From Acidithiobacillus ferrooxidans ATCC 23270 (GTDB lineage: Bacteria; Pseudomonadota; Gammaproteobacteria; Acidithiobacillales; Acidithiobacillaceae), in assembly GCF_000021485.1 (NCBI RefSeq), contig NC_011761.1, positions 1,642,001 to 1,706,000 on the forward strand: 64,000 bases of DNA, in the 5' to 3' direction. This document shows, piece after piece, positions 10,310-17,845 of the stretch (within the stretch, counting starts at the first letter, position 1; the number at the start of each line of letters is the position of its first letter). Made by a program: the position numbers and the translations under genes. A model generated the notes under the pieces. It saw nothing but the letters and a program-made list of their open reading frames with translations, was not told the origin of the DNA and did not search any database.

Positions 10310-11698
10310 CTAAAAAAGGCTGCGCGCAGCCTTGCCGATGCCTTCCGCGCTCATTGGATGCTGGTCCGCAAAGCGGGCCAGATCGTAGGCGGTGAGGCCA
10401 TGGGCGGCCGCCGTGCCGATCTGGCCGATGAGAGAACCGGCATCGATCCCCACCACCCAACCGCCTAGAAGGCGCAGGCTGTCCGCAGCGAAAAACAGTT
10501 GAATGCCACCTTCCATGCGTTCCAGAATCTGCGCCCGGGAATCTTCCTCGAAGTCATAGCGGCCAGTCTGTAACGGTATACCCTGTGCTTCCGCGAGGGC
10601 AGGGGTAATGCCTACATAGGCGGCCGCTGGCAGGGTGAAGATGGTGGTGGGTATATGACGGAAGTCGGCATAATCCATGGGAATATTGCCACCGAGAATA
10701 TTGTGTGCAGCGACCATGGACTGGCGCACGGCGGCGTGGAATAAAGGTACGCGGCCGTTTACATCACCACAGGCATAAATATGCGGATGGACCGTCTGCA
10801 GGTCCGGTCCCACGGCCACACCTTTTCGGGTCACGGTAATGCCGATTTCGGCAGCGCCCGCAGGAATGACGGGACGCCTGCCCACGGCCATCAGCACTAC
10901 GTCGCCATCGAGGGTGTCGTTCTCTTCTCCGTGGGTGTAATGTACGCGCCGCCCTCCCTCAGGGGTTACCTCGACTGCCGTCACGTCTACACCGGTGAGA
11001 ATACGAATAGACGGATCCAGCAACGGCGTCAGCAGTGCCACCATACCCGGATCCATACCGTTGAGAAGTTGCCTACCTTTCTGAAGCAGCGTGACCCTGG
11101 TGCCCAGGGCGGCGAAGAACGTGGCCGTTTCCAGACCGATATAACCGCCACCGATGACAATCATCCGCTCCGGCAGGGTTTTGAGGGTGGCGTCAGGTTT
11201 ATACAGATCATGGCTGGTAAGGCAGAACTCGGCTCCCGGAACTGGGGGAACGAATACATCGGAGCCGCTGGCAATGATAACCTGGGCGCACCGGAATCGC
11301 CGTTCGCCGTCCGCCGTATCGACGGCCACTTCGTGAGGCGTGATAAACCGTGCTTCTCCCTGAATCAACTGAATATTCGGTGTGGCGGCCAAGTCTGCGG
11401 CGTGTTGCTGATAGCGCCGCGCCTGGATGCTGTCCTTGTGCGCCATGATTTTTGCGAAGTCGACTGTAATGGTCCCGGGCAGACCTCGTTCGGCAAAGCG
11501 TCGCTGCGACTGGTAGATTTCGGCGGTTTCCCGAACGGCTTTAGAGGGTATGCAACCCTCGTAAAGGCAGTTTCCGCTCATCAGCCCCTTGGGATCCACC
11601 ATGACTACAGAACGCCCCGCCCTGGCCAGCCGAAATGCGGCGGGATAAGCGCCGCCTCCGGCACCGATGGTCAACAGATCAGCATATTGAATGGTCAC
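10310..11698 (-). CDS. Dihydrolipoamide-dehydrogenase-like flavoprotein disulfide reductase
   Basis: This is a pyridine nucleotide-disulfide oxidoreductase of 462 residues. It has an N-terminal FAD site (IGAGGGAYPAAFRLARAG), the redox disulfide CLYEGCIPSKA near residue 44, and a second dinucleotide site VIGGGYIGLETATFFAALG. It also has the FAD-binding ACGDVNGRVPLFHAA and a C-terminal dimer domain ending in HPMSAEG, which keeps the His...Glu pair of lipoamide dehydrogenases. The usual GxGxxG glycine pattern is altered (last Gly is Ala). No 2-oxoacid dehydrogenase subunits are adjacent, so the partner could be another disulfide or a quinone. The stop codon is embedded in a terminator hairpin. 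lpd is possible, but I leave the symbol blank. Confidence 0.85.
   Translation of the reverse strand: MTIQYADLLTIGAGGGAYPAAFRLARAGRSVVMVDPKGLMSGNCLYEGCIPSKAVRETAEIYQSQRRFAERGLPGTITVDFAKIMAHKDSIQARRYQQHAADLAATPNIQLIQGEARFITPHEVAVDTADGERRFRCAQVIIASGSDVFVPPVPGAEFCLTSHDLYKPDATLKTLPERMIVIGGGYIGLETATFFAALGTRVTLLQKGRQLLNGMDPGMVALLTPLLDPSIRILTGVDVTAVEVTPEGGRRVHYTHGEENDTLDGDVVLMAVGRRPVIPAGAAEIGITVTRKGVAVGPDLQTVHPHIYACGDVNGRVPLFHAAVRQSMVAAHNILGGNIPMDYADFRHIPTTIFTLPAAAYVGITPALAEAQGIPLQTGRYDFEEDSRAQILERMEGGIQLFFAADSLRLLGGWVVGIDAGSLIGQIGTAAAHGLTAYDLARFADQHPMSAEGIGKAARSLF
10312..10333 (-). terminator. Terminator overlapping the 3' end of the flavoprotein gene
   Basis: Read on the minus strand, AAGGCTG-CGCG-CAGCCTT folds into a 7-bp hairpin followed by six T residues. 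The last T belongs to the TAG stop codon of the flavoprotein gene, so the final codons form the terminator. It isolates the gene from ppk2 downstream. Confidence 0.75.
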
Positions 11699-11799
11699 TG
11701 GATACCTCCATATGGGAAAGTCTAGTTCATTATGATGGTGGTCTCCCCAGTTTGCAGTTAGCTGTCAGCAAAACCACCAGAAGGCCCTCGTCTGTTTGA

Positions 11800-12552
11800 T
11801 TACGATTCCGGGAGGGCCAGATCCCGGACTTCGAGGCCCATCCGTTCCAGACGGGCCTTCAGGTCGCGGGTGGCGGCCTGAACATCCTGCTCCCATCCTG
11901 CCACACCTAGCTCGATTTGCGGACCATCCGTCTTGAAACTGGGTAGGCTGGAGAAACGAACTTCCGGATGGGTAACGCAGAAACTCTCCATGAGGGGGAC
12001 CAGATCGCCCTCCCGCGCATGGGGCAACAGAATCCGGGCCTCCACGTCAGCCACTACGGGCGGAAAATACTGCTCGAGCACCCAATCGCTCATAGGTTCT
12101 GCCATCTGCGGAAATCCCGGAAAGAAATGCCCGTTACCCACGGAAAATCCAGGCACATTATTGACGGGGTTGGGGATCAGCTTTGCCCCGGCGGGCAGAT
12201 CTGCCATTCGGATCCGTACCGGCTCTGCCTTTTCGCCATACTGCCGACGGATCCATTCTTCCGCTTCGGGGTGCCGGGACAAGGTAACGTCGGCCGCCGC
12301 CGCGGCGCAATCGCGGGTCAGGTCATCGGGTGTTGCCCCCAAACCTCCGAAGGAAAAAAAAGGCAGGGATTGTGCCATGGCCCAGCGCAACTGGCTCAGC
12401 AGGATATTCCGGATATCGGGTACGATCAGGCACCACGCTATGCCGTAACCACGTCTTGCCAATTGCCGGCGGCTGCGGTCAACATGACGGTCTTCCCGTT
12501 TGCCGGAGAGTATCTCCGTGCCGATGATCACCAAGCCAACATCTTTGCTCAT
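11800..12552 (-). CDS. CinA/MoaB-like molybdopterin-binding-fold protein (short CinA)
   Basis: The 250-residue protein contains the MoCF/CinA N-terminal domain: IIGTEILSGKREDRH at the start (family GTEIL.G...) and GGLGATPDDLTRD near residue 69 (family GGLGPT.DD.T). PNPVNNVPGFSVGN follows near residue 126. The deamidase domain of full-length CinA is absent, giving the short form often named competence/damage-inducible protein A. Its role could be nucleotide pyrophosphatase or cofactor recycling; this is inferred from the family only. An insertion sequence ends about 14 bases upstream of its start, so its own upstream region has been displaced. AAGAG sits 6 bases before the ATG. Confidence 0.85.
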   Translation of the reverse strand: MSKDVGLVIIGTEILSGKREDRHVDRSRRQLARRGYGIAWCLIVPDIRNILLSQLRWAMAQSLPFFSFGGLGATPDDLTRDCAAAAADVTLSRHPEAEEWIRRQYGEKAEPVRIRMADLPAGAKLIPNPVNNVPGFSVGNGHFFPGFPQMAEPMSDWVLEQYFPPVVADVEARILLPHAREGDLVPLMESFCVTHPEVRFSSLPSFKTDGPQIELGVAGWEQDVQAATRDLKARLERMGLEVRDLALPES

Positions 12553-12565
12553 GAGAAACTCTTAT

Positions 12566-12577
12566 ATGGATGCCTCC
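12566..12577 (+). repeat. Right-end sub-terminal inverted repeat of the IS
   Basis: ATGGATGCCTCC, identical to the complement of 13968-13979. It lies beyond the 3' side of the recombinase gene and 14 bases before the start of the cinA-like gene. Confidence 0.85.
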
Positions 12578-12827
12578 ATGTGTGCAAGAGGATTGCGATG
12601 TCTGACATGTTGAGGTCGGGTTGCAGTCTTATATCCGGCCTTTGATGCAGGACATTAAGCCTGCTGGCCCTGATGAAATCCGCCAGGAAAGTCCTCATCT
12701 CTAAAGCGTCCTTATTAGGACAGAGAGCTTCCAGGTTCCCTTTCCTGCGGTCTGACCTGTTTTGCCATCAATCGTGTACCGCCTGCGCAACTCCTTTTGC
12801 TGAACGTCAACAATCCTGTAACTGTTA
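12578..12827 (-). ncRNA. Candidate guide RNA (seekRNA/bridge RNA) region of the IS right end
   Basis: These 250 bases inside the IS, after the recombinase stop, have no convincing ORF. In the IS1111 group a structured guide RNA that directs target choice is encoded downstream of the recombinase gene, which is this position and strand. Several short stems are visible on the minus strand, for example GCAGG...CCTGC (about 12645-12664) and GTCC-TAATAA-GGAC (12708-12721). Two 8-mers (12627-12634 and 12696-12703) repeat the right and left insertion junctions. Boundaries and promoter are not defined. Confidence 0.45.
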
Positions 12828-13856
12828 CTATAGGGCGGCCGCATTCCTAGCGTGATTGGCCACATATTCTGTGTTTTTCACCAGCAGCGCCCAGATGGTT
12901 CGCGCCATCTTGTTGGACTGTGCCACGACCACCACATTATGGGGTCGCCGACTGAGCAGTTTGTCAATCCAGGGATTCCGATTCTTGATCTGGAAGTTCA
13001 CCACCGCCCTGGCTCCATGGGTCAGCAATGTTCGGAGATAGGTATCCCCCCGTTTGCTGATCCCCAGTAATCGGACCTTGCCACCGGTCCCACTCTGGCG
13101 GGGAACCAGCCCCAGAAACGCCGCAAACTCCCGTCCTGAACGAAAGGACTTCATATCTCCCACGGTGGCGATAATGGCAGTTGCCGTAAGTAGCCCCACG
13201 CCGGGGATAGCCATCAATCGAGTCACGGCCTCTTGGCCTTTCTTCCACAGCGTCAAACGCTTTTCGATATCCGCAATATCCTTGTCCATCTCTTCAAGAC
13301 GTTTTAATTGCTGACGAACCGTGTCCCGCAGCATGGGCGATATCGATTTTTCCAGGTCGGCCAAAGCATCAGGAACCTCTTTCAGCCCCCGCTGGCGGCC
13401 CTGCGGCAGATCAGCACCAAATTCGTAGAGCAGGCCCCGGATCTGGTTCACCTGCATAGTGCGCATCTTGATCAATTGCTCCCGCATACGGTGCAGCGAC
13501 AGAACGGATTGCTGTTCCTCACTCTTGACCGCCACGAAGCGCATATCAGGCCGCTGTACGGCTTCCCAGATCGCTGCCGCATCGGCCGCATCGTTCTTGT
13601 TGGTCTTCACGAAGGGACGCACAAACTGGGCAGCAATCAAGCGGACCTCATGCCCCAGCTTACGCAATTCCCGTCCCCAATAGTGGGCGCTACCGCAAGC
13701 CTCCATCGCCACGATTCCCGGTTGGCGGTTGGCGAAAAACTCCAGGAGTGCACGGCGCTTCAACTGTTTGCGGTGAATCTCGCCGGTCTCCAGGTTTACC
13801 CAGTGCAGTTGCATGACCCTTTTTGCCAAATCCAATCCGTATGTTGTAACCTGCAT
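12828..13856 (-). CDS. IS110-family transposase/recombinase (IS1111 type)
   Basis: DEDD recombinase of 342 residues. The N-terminal RuvC-like domain shows D9 (YGLDLAK), E52 (AMEACGS) and D89/D92 (KNDAADAAAI). A coiled-coil (about 125-215) is followed by the C-terminal transposase_20 domain with AIPGVGLLTATAIIATVGD and the QSGTGGK segment that carries the proposed Ser nucleophile. The segment GHEVRLIAAQFVRPFVKTNK is typical of the IS1111 branch. The ATG at 13856 is chosen because AAGGAGG lies 8 bases ahead; an upstream in-frame ATG at 13895 has no SD. The frame is intact and looks active. Confidence 0.93.
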   Translation of the reverse strand: MQVTTYGLDLAKRVMQLHWVNLETGEIHRKQLKRRALLEFFANRQPGIVAMEACGSAHYWGRELRKLGHEVRLIAAQFVRPFVKTNKNDAADAAAIWEAVQRPDMRFVAVKSEEQQSVLSLHRMREQLIKMRTMQVNQIRGLLYEFGADLPQGRQRGLKEVPDALADLEKSISPMLRDTVRQQLKRLEEMDKDIADIEKRLTLWKKGQEAVTRLMAIPGVGLLTATAIIATVGDMKSFRSGREFAAFLGLVPRQSGTGGKVRLLGISKRGDTYLRTLLTHGARAVVNFQIKNRNPWIDKLLSRRPHNVVVVAQSNKMARTIWALLVKNTEYVANHARNAAAL

Positions 13857-13967
13857 GACGAGTCCTCCTTGTCCTTTACGTGGATAAATTTCCACCTTGG
13901 CACCTTGATGCCGTCCGGATCAAGCGGGGACTCCCTTCTGAAGCACCCCGCTGCCGGTCCTGTAGGG

Positions 13968-13979
13968 GGAGGCATCCAT
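13968..13979 (-). repeat. Left-end sub-terminal inverted repeat of the IS
   Basis: On the minus strand this reads ATGGATGCCTCC. Position 13979 is also the last base of the purN stop codon, so the element touches the purN coding sequence. Confidence 0.85.
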
Positions 13980-14638
13980 TACATCTCTAGAGAAGGGGCA
14001 ATGGCCTCGCGCATGGCCGTCTCTGGCGGATCTCGCCACTGGGCGCGCCCTGCGGCGTAAGCTACCCGGCCGGCCAGCAACCACGCCAGCGCCTGCGGAT
14101 AAATACGATGCTCCGCATCAAGCACGCGGGCAGCAAGAGATTGCTCGTCGTCTTCCGGCAGTACGGCTACCGCTGCCTGAATGATGGCCGGACCGGCATC
14201 TAGTGCGGATGTCACAAAATGGACGCTGGCACCATGCCATAACACACCCTGCTCCAGCGCCCGGGCATGGGTATGCAGGCCGGGAAAGGCAGGAAGAAGG
14301 GAAGGATGAACATTCAGCATCCTGCCCTCGTAATGCTGAACGAAGGCGGGCGTGAGTTGACGCATGAATCCCGCCAATGCCACTACATCCGGGGCGTAGT
14401 CGTCAATCCGTCTTTGCAGTGCGGCATCGAAATCCACCCGGGCTCCATAGTCGCGATGGTCGACCGTAAGGGCGGGAATGCCTGCCAGCACCGCCAACTC
14501 CAGCGCGCCGGCGGCTGGACGGTTACTGATGACGGCAACGACCTGGGTGTCCGGTATCTGCCCGCTACGGCAAGCTGCAAGGATGCTTTGGAGATTGCTT
14601 CCCCGGCCGGAAACCAGGATCACCAGCCTTTTAGTCAA
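13979..14638 (-). CDS. purN: Phosphoribosylglycinamide formyltransferase
   Basis: PurN adds a formyl group from 10-formyl-THF to GAR in purine synthesis. The 219-residue protein has the N-terminal [16 protein letters not shown], the catalytic region [31 protein letters not shown] with the active-site His, and [19 protein letters not shown]. The start is a TTG at 14638 that overlaps the purM stop, with GAGGGAG 9 bases upstream; a GTG five codons further in (14623) is an alternative. The last base of its stop codon belongs to the inverted repeat of the adjacent IS, so the extreme C-terminus may have been altered by the insertion. Confidence 0.93.
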   Translation of the reverse strand: MTKRLVILVSGRGSNLQSILAACRSGQIPDTQVVAVISNRPAAGALELAVLAGIPALTVDHRDYGARVDFDAALQRRIDDYAPDVVALAGFMRQLTPAFVQHYEGRMLNVHPSLLPAFPGLHTHARALEQGVLWHGASVHFVTSALDAGPAIIQAAVAVLPEDDEQSLAARVLDAEHRIYPQALAWLLAGRVAYAAGRAQWRDPPETAMREAIAPSLEM

Positions 14639-15668
14639 GAAAACGTACTCCCTCACCGTCCCGGCGTGGCACCAGCTGCCCGGCAACGAAGGCCTGCTCG
14701 CCATGCTCTGCCAAAGACTCTATCGCCGTCTGCCTGGAGTTCCAGGGTACGATCGCTACCATGCCGATACCAATGTTGAAGACCCGTCGCATCTCCTCCG
14801 TGGAGACCTGTCCCTGTTCCTGCAACCATTGAAAAATGGGCGGCATTTGCCAGGTTTTGGGGTCGATATGGGCGGCAAGCGCCGCAGGCAGTGAACGGGG
14901 CAGATTTTCCACCAGTCCGCCGCCGGTGATGTGGGAGAGGGCGCGTATGGTAACTGCCTGATGCAACGCCTGAATGGCCTTGACATAGATCCGGGTCGGC
15001 TGTAACAGCAGATCCACCAGCGGTTCACCATTGATCTGGACATGGGCGTGGGCACCGCTGCGTACCAGTATTTCCCGAATCAGTGAATAACCATTACTGT
15101 GTGGCCCGGACGACGCGATGCCGATTACCGCATCGCCTTCCTCGCAATCGGCACCCGTCAGAATGGCGGACTTCTCGACGATACCCACCGCAAAGCCCGC
15201 AAGATCATAATGTCCGGCCGGGTACATGCCGGGCATTTCCGCCGTTTCGCCGCCCAGCAGCGCGCAGCCAGCCTGGCGGCAGCCTTCAGCCACCCCGGAA
15301 ATGACCGCTTCAGCCACGGCATTGTCCAACTGCCCGCAGGCATAATAATCGAGAAACCAGAGGGGTTCGGCACCGGAAACAAGGATATCGTTGACACACA
15401 TGGCGACCAGATCGATACCGATATGATCATGTCGGTTGGCTTCCAAGGCCAGCAACAGCTTGGTACCCACCCCATCGGTACCCGACACCAATACCGGTTC
15501 ACGATAACCGCCGGGCAGGGCGAATAATCCGCCGAAACCACCGATACCGCCCAGTACACCGGGGCGGTGGGTACTTCTGGCAAGAGGTTTGATACGGTCC
15601 ACCAATGTGTTGCCAGCGTCGATATTCACTCCAGCACTGCGATAGGTCAAAGGTTTTGGGGTGTCCAC
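14631..15668 (-). CDS. purM: Phosphoribosylformylglycinamidine cyclo-ligase
   Basis: PurM closes the imidazole ring to make AIR with ATP. The protein has [53 protein letters not shown] and [11 protein letters not shown], all core AIR synthase motifs. GTG at 15668 gives 345 residues, the usual length, with GAGGAAG 6 bases upstream. An ATG at 15710 in the same frame has no SD. It overlaps purN by 8 bases, the common purM-purN pair. Confidence 0.95.
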   Translation of the reverse strand: MDTPKPLTYRSAGVNIDAGNTLVDRIKPLARSTHRPGVLGGIGGFGGLFALPGGYREPVLVSGTDGVGTKLLLALEANRHDHIGIDLVAMCVNDILVSGAEPLWFLDYYACGQLDNAVAEAVISGVAEGCRQAGCALLGGETAEMPGMYPAGHYDLAGFAVGIVEKSAILTGADCEEGDAVIGIASSGPHSNGYSLIREILVRSGAHAHVQINGEPLVDLLLQPTRIYVKAIQALHQAVTIRALSHITGGGLVENLPRSLPAALAAHIDPKTWQMPPIFQWLQEQGQVSTEEMRRVFNIGIGMVAIVPWNSRQTAIESLAEHGEQAFVAGQLVPRRDGEGVRFLD

Positions 15669-15764
15669 GGTGACTTCCTCAATGGGGTTTGGCTCATGGT
15701 ATGAGGGCATCTGGCGCCTGTCAAAGGCAGAGGCGGGGAATCCTCACCCCAGGCGCGACCCAAT

Positions 15765-15790
15765 AAAAAAGAGCGGCGAACCGCTCTTTT
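15765..15790 (-). terminator. Rho-independent terminator of the superoxide dismutase gene
   Basis: A perfect 10-bp stem AAAAGAGCGG / CCGCTCTTTT with a TTCG-type tetraloop on the minus strand, running into TTTTTT. It lies 22 bases after the sod stop and before purM. Confidence 0.9.
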
Positions 15791-15812
15791 CGGACCGGGT
15801 TCCTGCCGGTGG

Positions 15813-16430
15813 TCAGAAGCGCTTGAAAATCTGACCACTTCGGGCTGCCTGGAAGCGCGCTTCCACCACGCCCCAGTTCATGTTTTTGTGAACGGCTGCC
15901 AGGTAATCCGCGCGGCCAAGTGCCTTCCAGTCCACCATATAGGCGTGCTCGAAGACATCGACGATAACCAGCGGCACGAAACCACCCACGTTACCGTCTT
16001 CGTGGAGTTGAACGAAGTGGTTGTTGATCTGACCGGTAGTACCATCATAATAAGCGATGGCCCAACCCACGCTCCGGCTCTTGGCCGCAGACACCAGATC
16101 TTCGTGCCATACCTCAGCGCTGCCAAACTGTTCCGTGACCGCTGCCTTGAAGCCGGGTGCCTGATCGATACTGCTGCCCGGCTTCAGTTGCGCAAAATAA
16201 TACTCATGTAAAACCATGCCGTTATACTCAAAGCCAAAGCGCCTGCGGCGATCTGCATAGGCGAGGGAACTGGTTTTACCCGCCGCCCGCATTTCTGCAA
16301 GCTCTTTGTGCAACGCATTGCTCTGGTTGACATAACCTACATAAAGGCCCCAGTGATCCGTAATTTGGGCATCGGAGATGCCATCCAGGCCGCTGGGCTT
16401 CAATTCTTCGCGCACGCTATATTCGGACAT
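15813..16430 (-). CDS. Superoxide dismutase, Fe/Mn family (divergent subgroup)
   Basis: The 205-residue protein keeps the C-terminal metal signature DVFEHAYMVDW (canonical DVWEHAYxxDY) and the central ligand His in NGMVLHEYYF. It also has the VNWE-like NMNWGVVEARF. The N-terminal helix reads DHWGLYVGYVN, where classical enzymes have HxGKHHxxYV. The first His ligand is therefore probably the His of DHWG, with a one-residue shorter spacing. This pattern is shared with a divergent branch of Fe/Mn SODs. AGGAGA lies close to the ATG. It is monocistronic with its own terminator. Metal preference is not readable. Confidence 0.88.
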   Translation of the reverse strand: MSEYSVREELKPSGLDGISDAQITDHWGLYVGYVNQSNALHKELAEMRAAGKTSSLAYADRRRRFGFEYNGMVLHEYYFAQLKPGSSIDQAPGFKAAVTEQFGSAEVWHEDLVSAAKSRSVGWAIAYYDGTTGQINNHFVQLHEDGNVGGFVPLVIVDVFEHAYMVDWKALGRADYLAAVHKNMNWGVVEARFQAARSGQIFKRF

Positions 16431-16550
16431 TCGTCATTCTCCTGATTTCAAGTTTAGAACTGAACCAATACTGCCCTGATTGTAGTCAGTGGGCGTTCCG
16501 TCTGCAAATGACCTGCCAGTCGTTTGCACCTGTATTGCCCCCGATTATTC

Positions 16551-16579
16551 TTGACAGCCGCCGCCCCCTTGCCTAGCTT
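16551..16579 (+). promoter_or_regulatory. Promoter of pgsA, placed for a leaderless mRNA
   Basis: A perfect -35 TTGACA (16551-16556), a 17-base spacer and TAGCTT (16574-16579) end 7 bases before the pgsA ATG at 16587. Transcription would begin at or within two bases of the start codon, and no SD is present. Confidence 0.5.
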
Positions 16580-16586
16580 CACGGTC

Positions 16587-17135
16587 ATGAACCTTCCGAA
16601 CCTGTTGACCTTGCTGCGGCTCTTTCTGGTGCCTGTAATTTTCTATGCACTGGCGAGGGGATTTTTTGCCGTGGCATTGGTCATTTTTTTCGCAGCGGCG
16701 ATTACCGACGCGTTGGATGGCTGGATAGCCCGCCATTACCATCTCCAGACCCGTCTGGGTGCCGTTCTCGACCCGGTGGCGGATAAATTACTTGTAGTCA
16801 CGACGGTTATCACGCTGACCTGGTTGCAGCGCATTCCGTTGTGGCTGACAGTCGCCGTTATCTCCCGGGACCTGTTGATCGTCGGTGGCGGTCTGCTCTA
16901 CCTGCTGTTGATCGGAAAATTCAGTATCCACCCGACGCTGCTGTCGAAATGGAACACCGCGTTACAATTCGTCGTCATTGTGCTAGTGCTGTTAGAGGCG
17001 TCCAGCCGCTGGCAGATGCCGCTGCTGCCGGTTTTTATCCTGGTATTCGTTACGGCCGTTGCATCGGGGGGGCAATATGTCTGGGTCTGGAGTCGCAAGG
17101 CCATTGCCCAGGACAGGGCTTCCGGCCAATCATGA
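16587..17135 (+). CDS. pgsA: CDP-diacylglycerol--glycerol-3-phosphate 3-phosphatidyltransferase
   Basis: PgsA makes phosphatidylglycerophosphate, the committed step to acidic phospholipids, in the inner membrane. The 182-residue protein starts MNLPNLLTLLRLFLVPVIF and carries the CDP-alcohol phosphotransferase signature DALDGWIARHYHLQTRLG followed by AVLDPVADK (D-x2-DG-x2-AR-x8-G-x3-D-x3-D). Five or six membrane helices are evident. The ATG at 16587 gives the typical family length. A longer in-frame non-ATG start at 16524 would cross the promoter. It overlaps hda by 4 bases. Confidence 0.95.
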   Translation: MNLPNLLTLLRLFLVPVIFYALARGFFAVALVIFFAAAITDALDGWIARHYHLQTRLGAVLDPVADKLLVVTTVITLTWLQRIPLWLTVAVISRDLLIVGGGLLYLLLIGKFSIHPTLLSKWNTALQFVVIVLVLLEASSRWQMPLLPVFILVFVTAVASGGQYVWVWSRKAIAQDRASGQS

Positions 17136-17845
17136 TGGGGAACCGACAGCGCATTCTCCCCTTGGGTGTGCAGGCGCCCGCAACACTGGAGGGATATTAC
17201 CCCTGTCCCAACGCGGCGGCACTGCACGCAGTGTTGAAGCTGGTGGCTGAACCACAGGGCCTATGTCTCTACCTTTATGGCCCGGGCGGAGTCGGTAAAA
17301 GTCATTTGCTGCTGGGGGCGGCTTCGGCACTTGCCGGCTGGACCCCGTATATGGATTGTGGAGATGTCCCTCAGCTATTCAACAGGATAAAGGATTTGGA
17401 GGGGTTCTCCAGCCTCGTAGCGGCGCCCCTGTTGTGTCTGGATAATATCGAGGTCTGGGCAGGTCAGCGCGATAAGGAAACTTTTTTATTCGACCTGTAC
17501 AATGAGCGCATGAGTAACGGGCGGCCGATGCTCCTTGCCGGTCGGGCGGCACCCCGGTTCTTGGACTGGGCGCTTCCCGACTGGGCCAGCAGGGCGAGCG
17601 CCTGCCTGCAAGTCGCACTGCGTCTGCCCGATGACACGGAAAGAATGGCTATTCTGCAGGAAATGGCGCAGCGCCGGGGTCTGCAGATAGGTGTAGAGGC
17701 AGCGCATTATCTGTTACGTCATCATGCTCGCGATCCCCGTACACTGGATGGCTTGTTAACTATACTGGACGCCGGAAGCTGGGAGCATCAGCGGGAAGTG
17801 ACCATTCCTTTCATACGCCTTTGCCTGGGTGCAGAGAAGCCATGA
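17132..17845 (+). CDS. hda: DnaA regulatory inactivator Hda-like AAA+ protein
   Basis: This is a 237-residue DnaA paralogue without the DNA-binding domain IV. It contains Walker A GPGGVGKSHL, a Walker B-like LLCLDNIEVWAG, and the ALRLPDDTERMAILQEMAQRRG region typical of DnaA/Hda. The N-terminus holds QRILPL, close to the QLxLPL sliding-clamp-binding hexapeptide of Hda. Hda with the clamp converts DnaA-ATP to DnaA-ADP; the role here is inferred from the family. The true start is the ATG overlapping the pgsA stop (ATGA); a longer in-frame extension runs back through pgsA and is spurious. Confidence 0.85.
   Translation: MMGNRQRILPLGVQAPATLEGYYPCPNAAALHAVLKLVAEPQGLCLYLYGPGGVGKSHLLLGAASALAGWTPYMDCGDVPQLFNRIKDLEGFSSLVAAPLLCLDNIEVWAGQRDKETFLFDLYNERMSNGRPMLLAGRAAPRFLDWALPDWASRASACLQVALRLPDDTERMAILQEMAQRRGLQIGVEAAHYLLRHHARDPRTLDGLLTILDAGSWEHQREVTIPFIRLCLGAEKP

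Larger units (their letters stand above)
12566..13979 (-). mobile_element. IS110-family (IS1111-type) insertion sequence, complete
   Basis: A 1.4-kb element is bounded by the 12-bp inverted repeat ATGGATGCCTCC, reading inward at 12566-12577 and on the complement at 13968-13979. It encodes one DEDD recombinase on the minus strand and carries about 250 bases of non-coding DNA after the gene. IS1111-type elements have sub-terminal repeats and extend a few bases past them, so true ends may lie 3-7 bases outside these positions. No target duplication is expected in this family. It separates purN from the cinA-like gene. Confidence 0.85.

Noticed and set aside
12673-12855. 60-codon plus-strand frame within the IS right end
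   Set aside because: No SD and a Phe/Arg/Cys-rich random product. The region is better explained as non-coding IS DNA.
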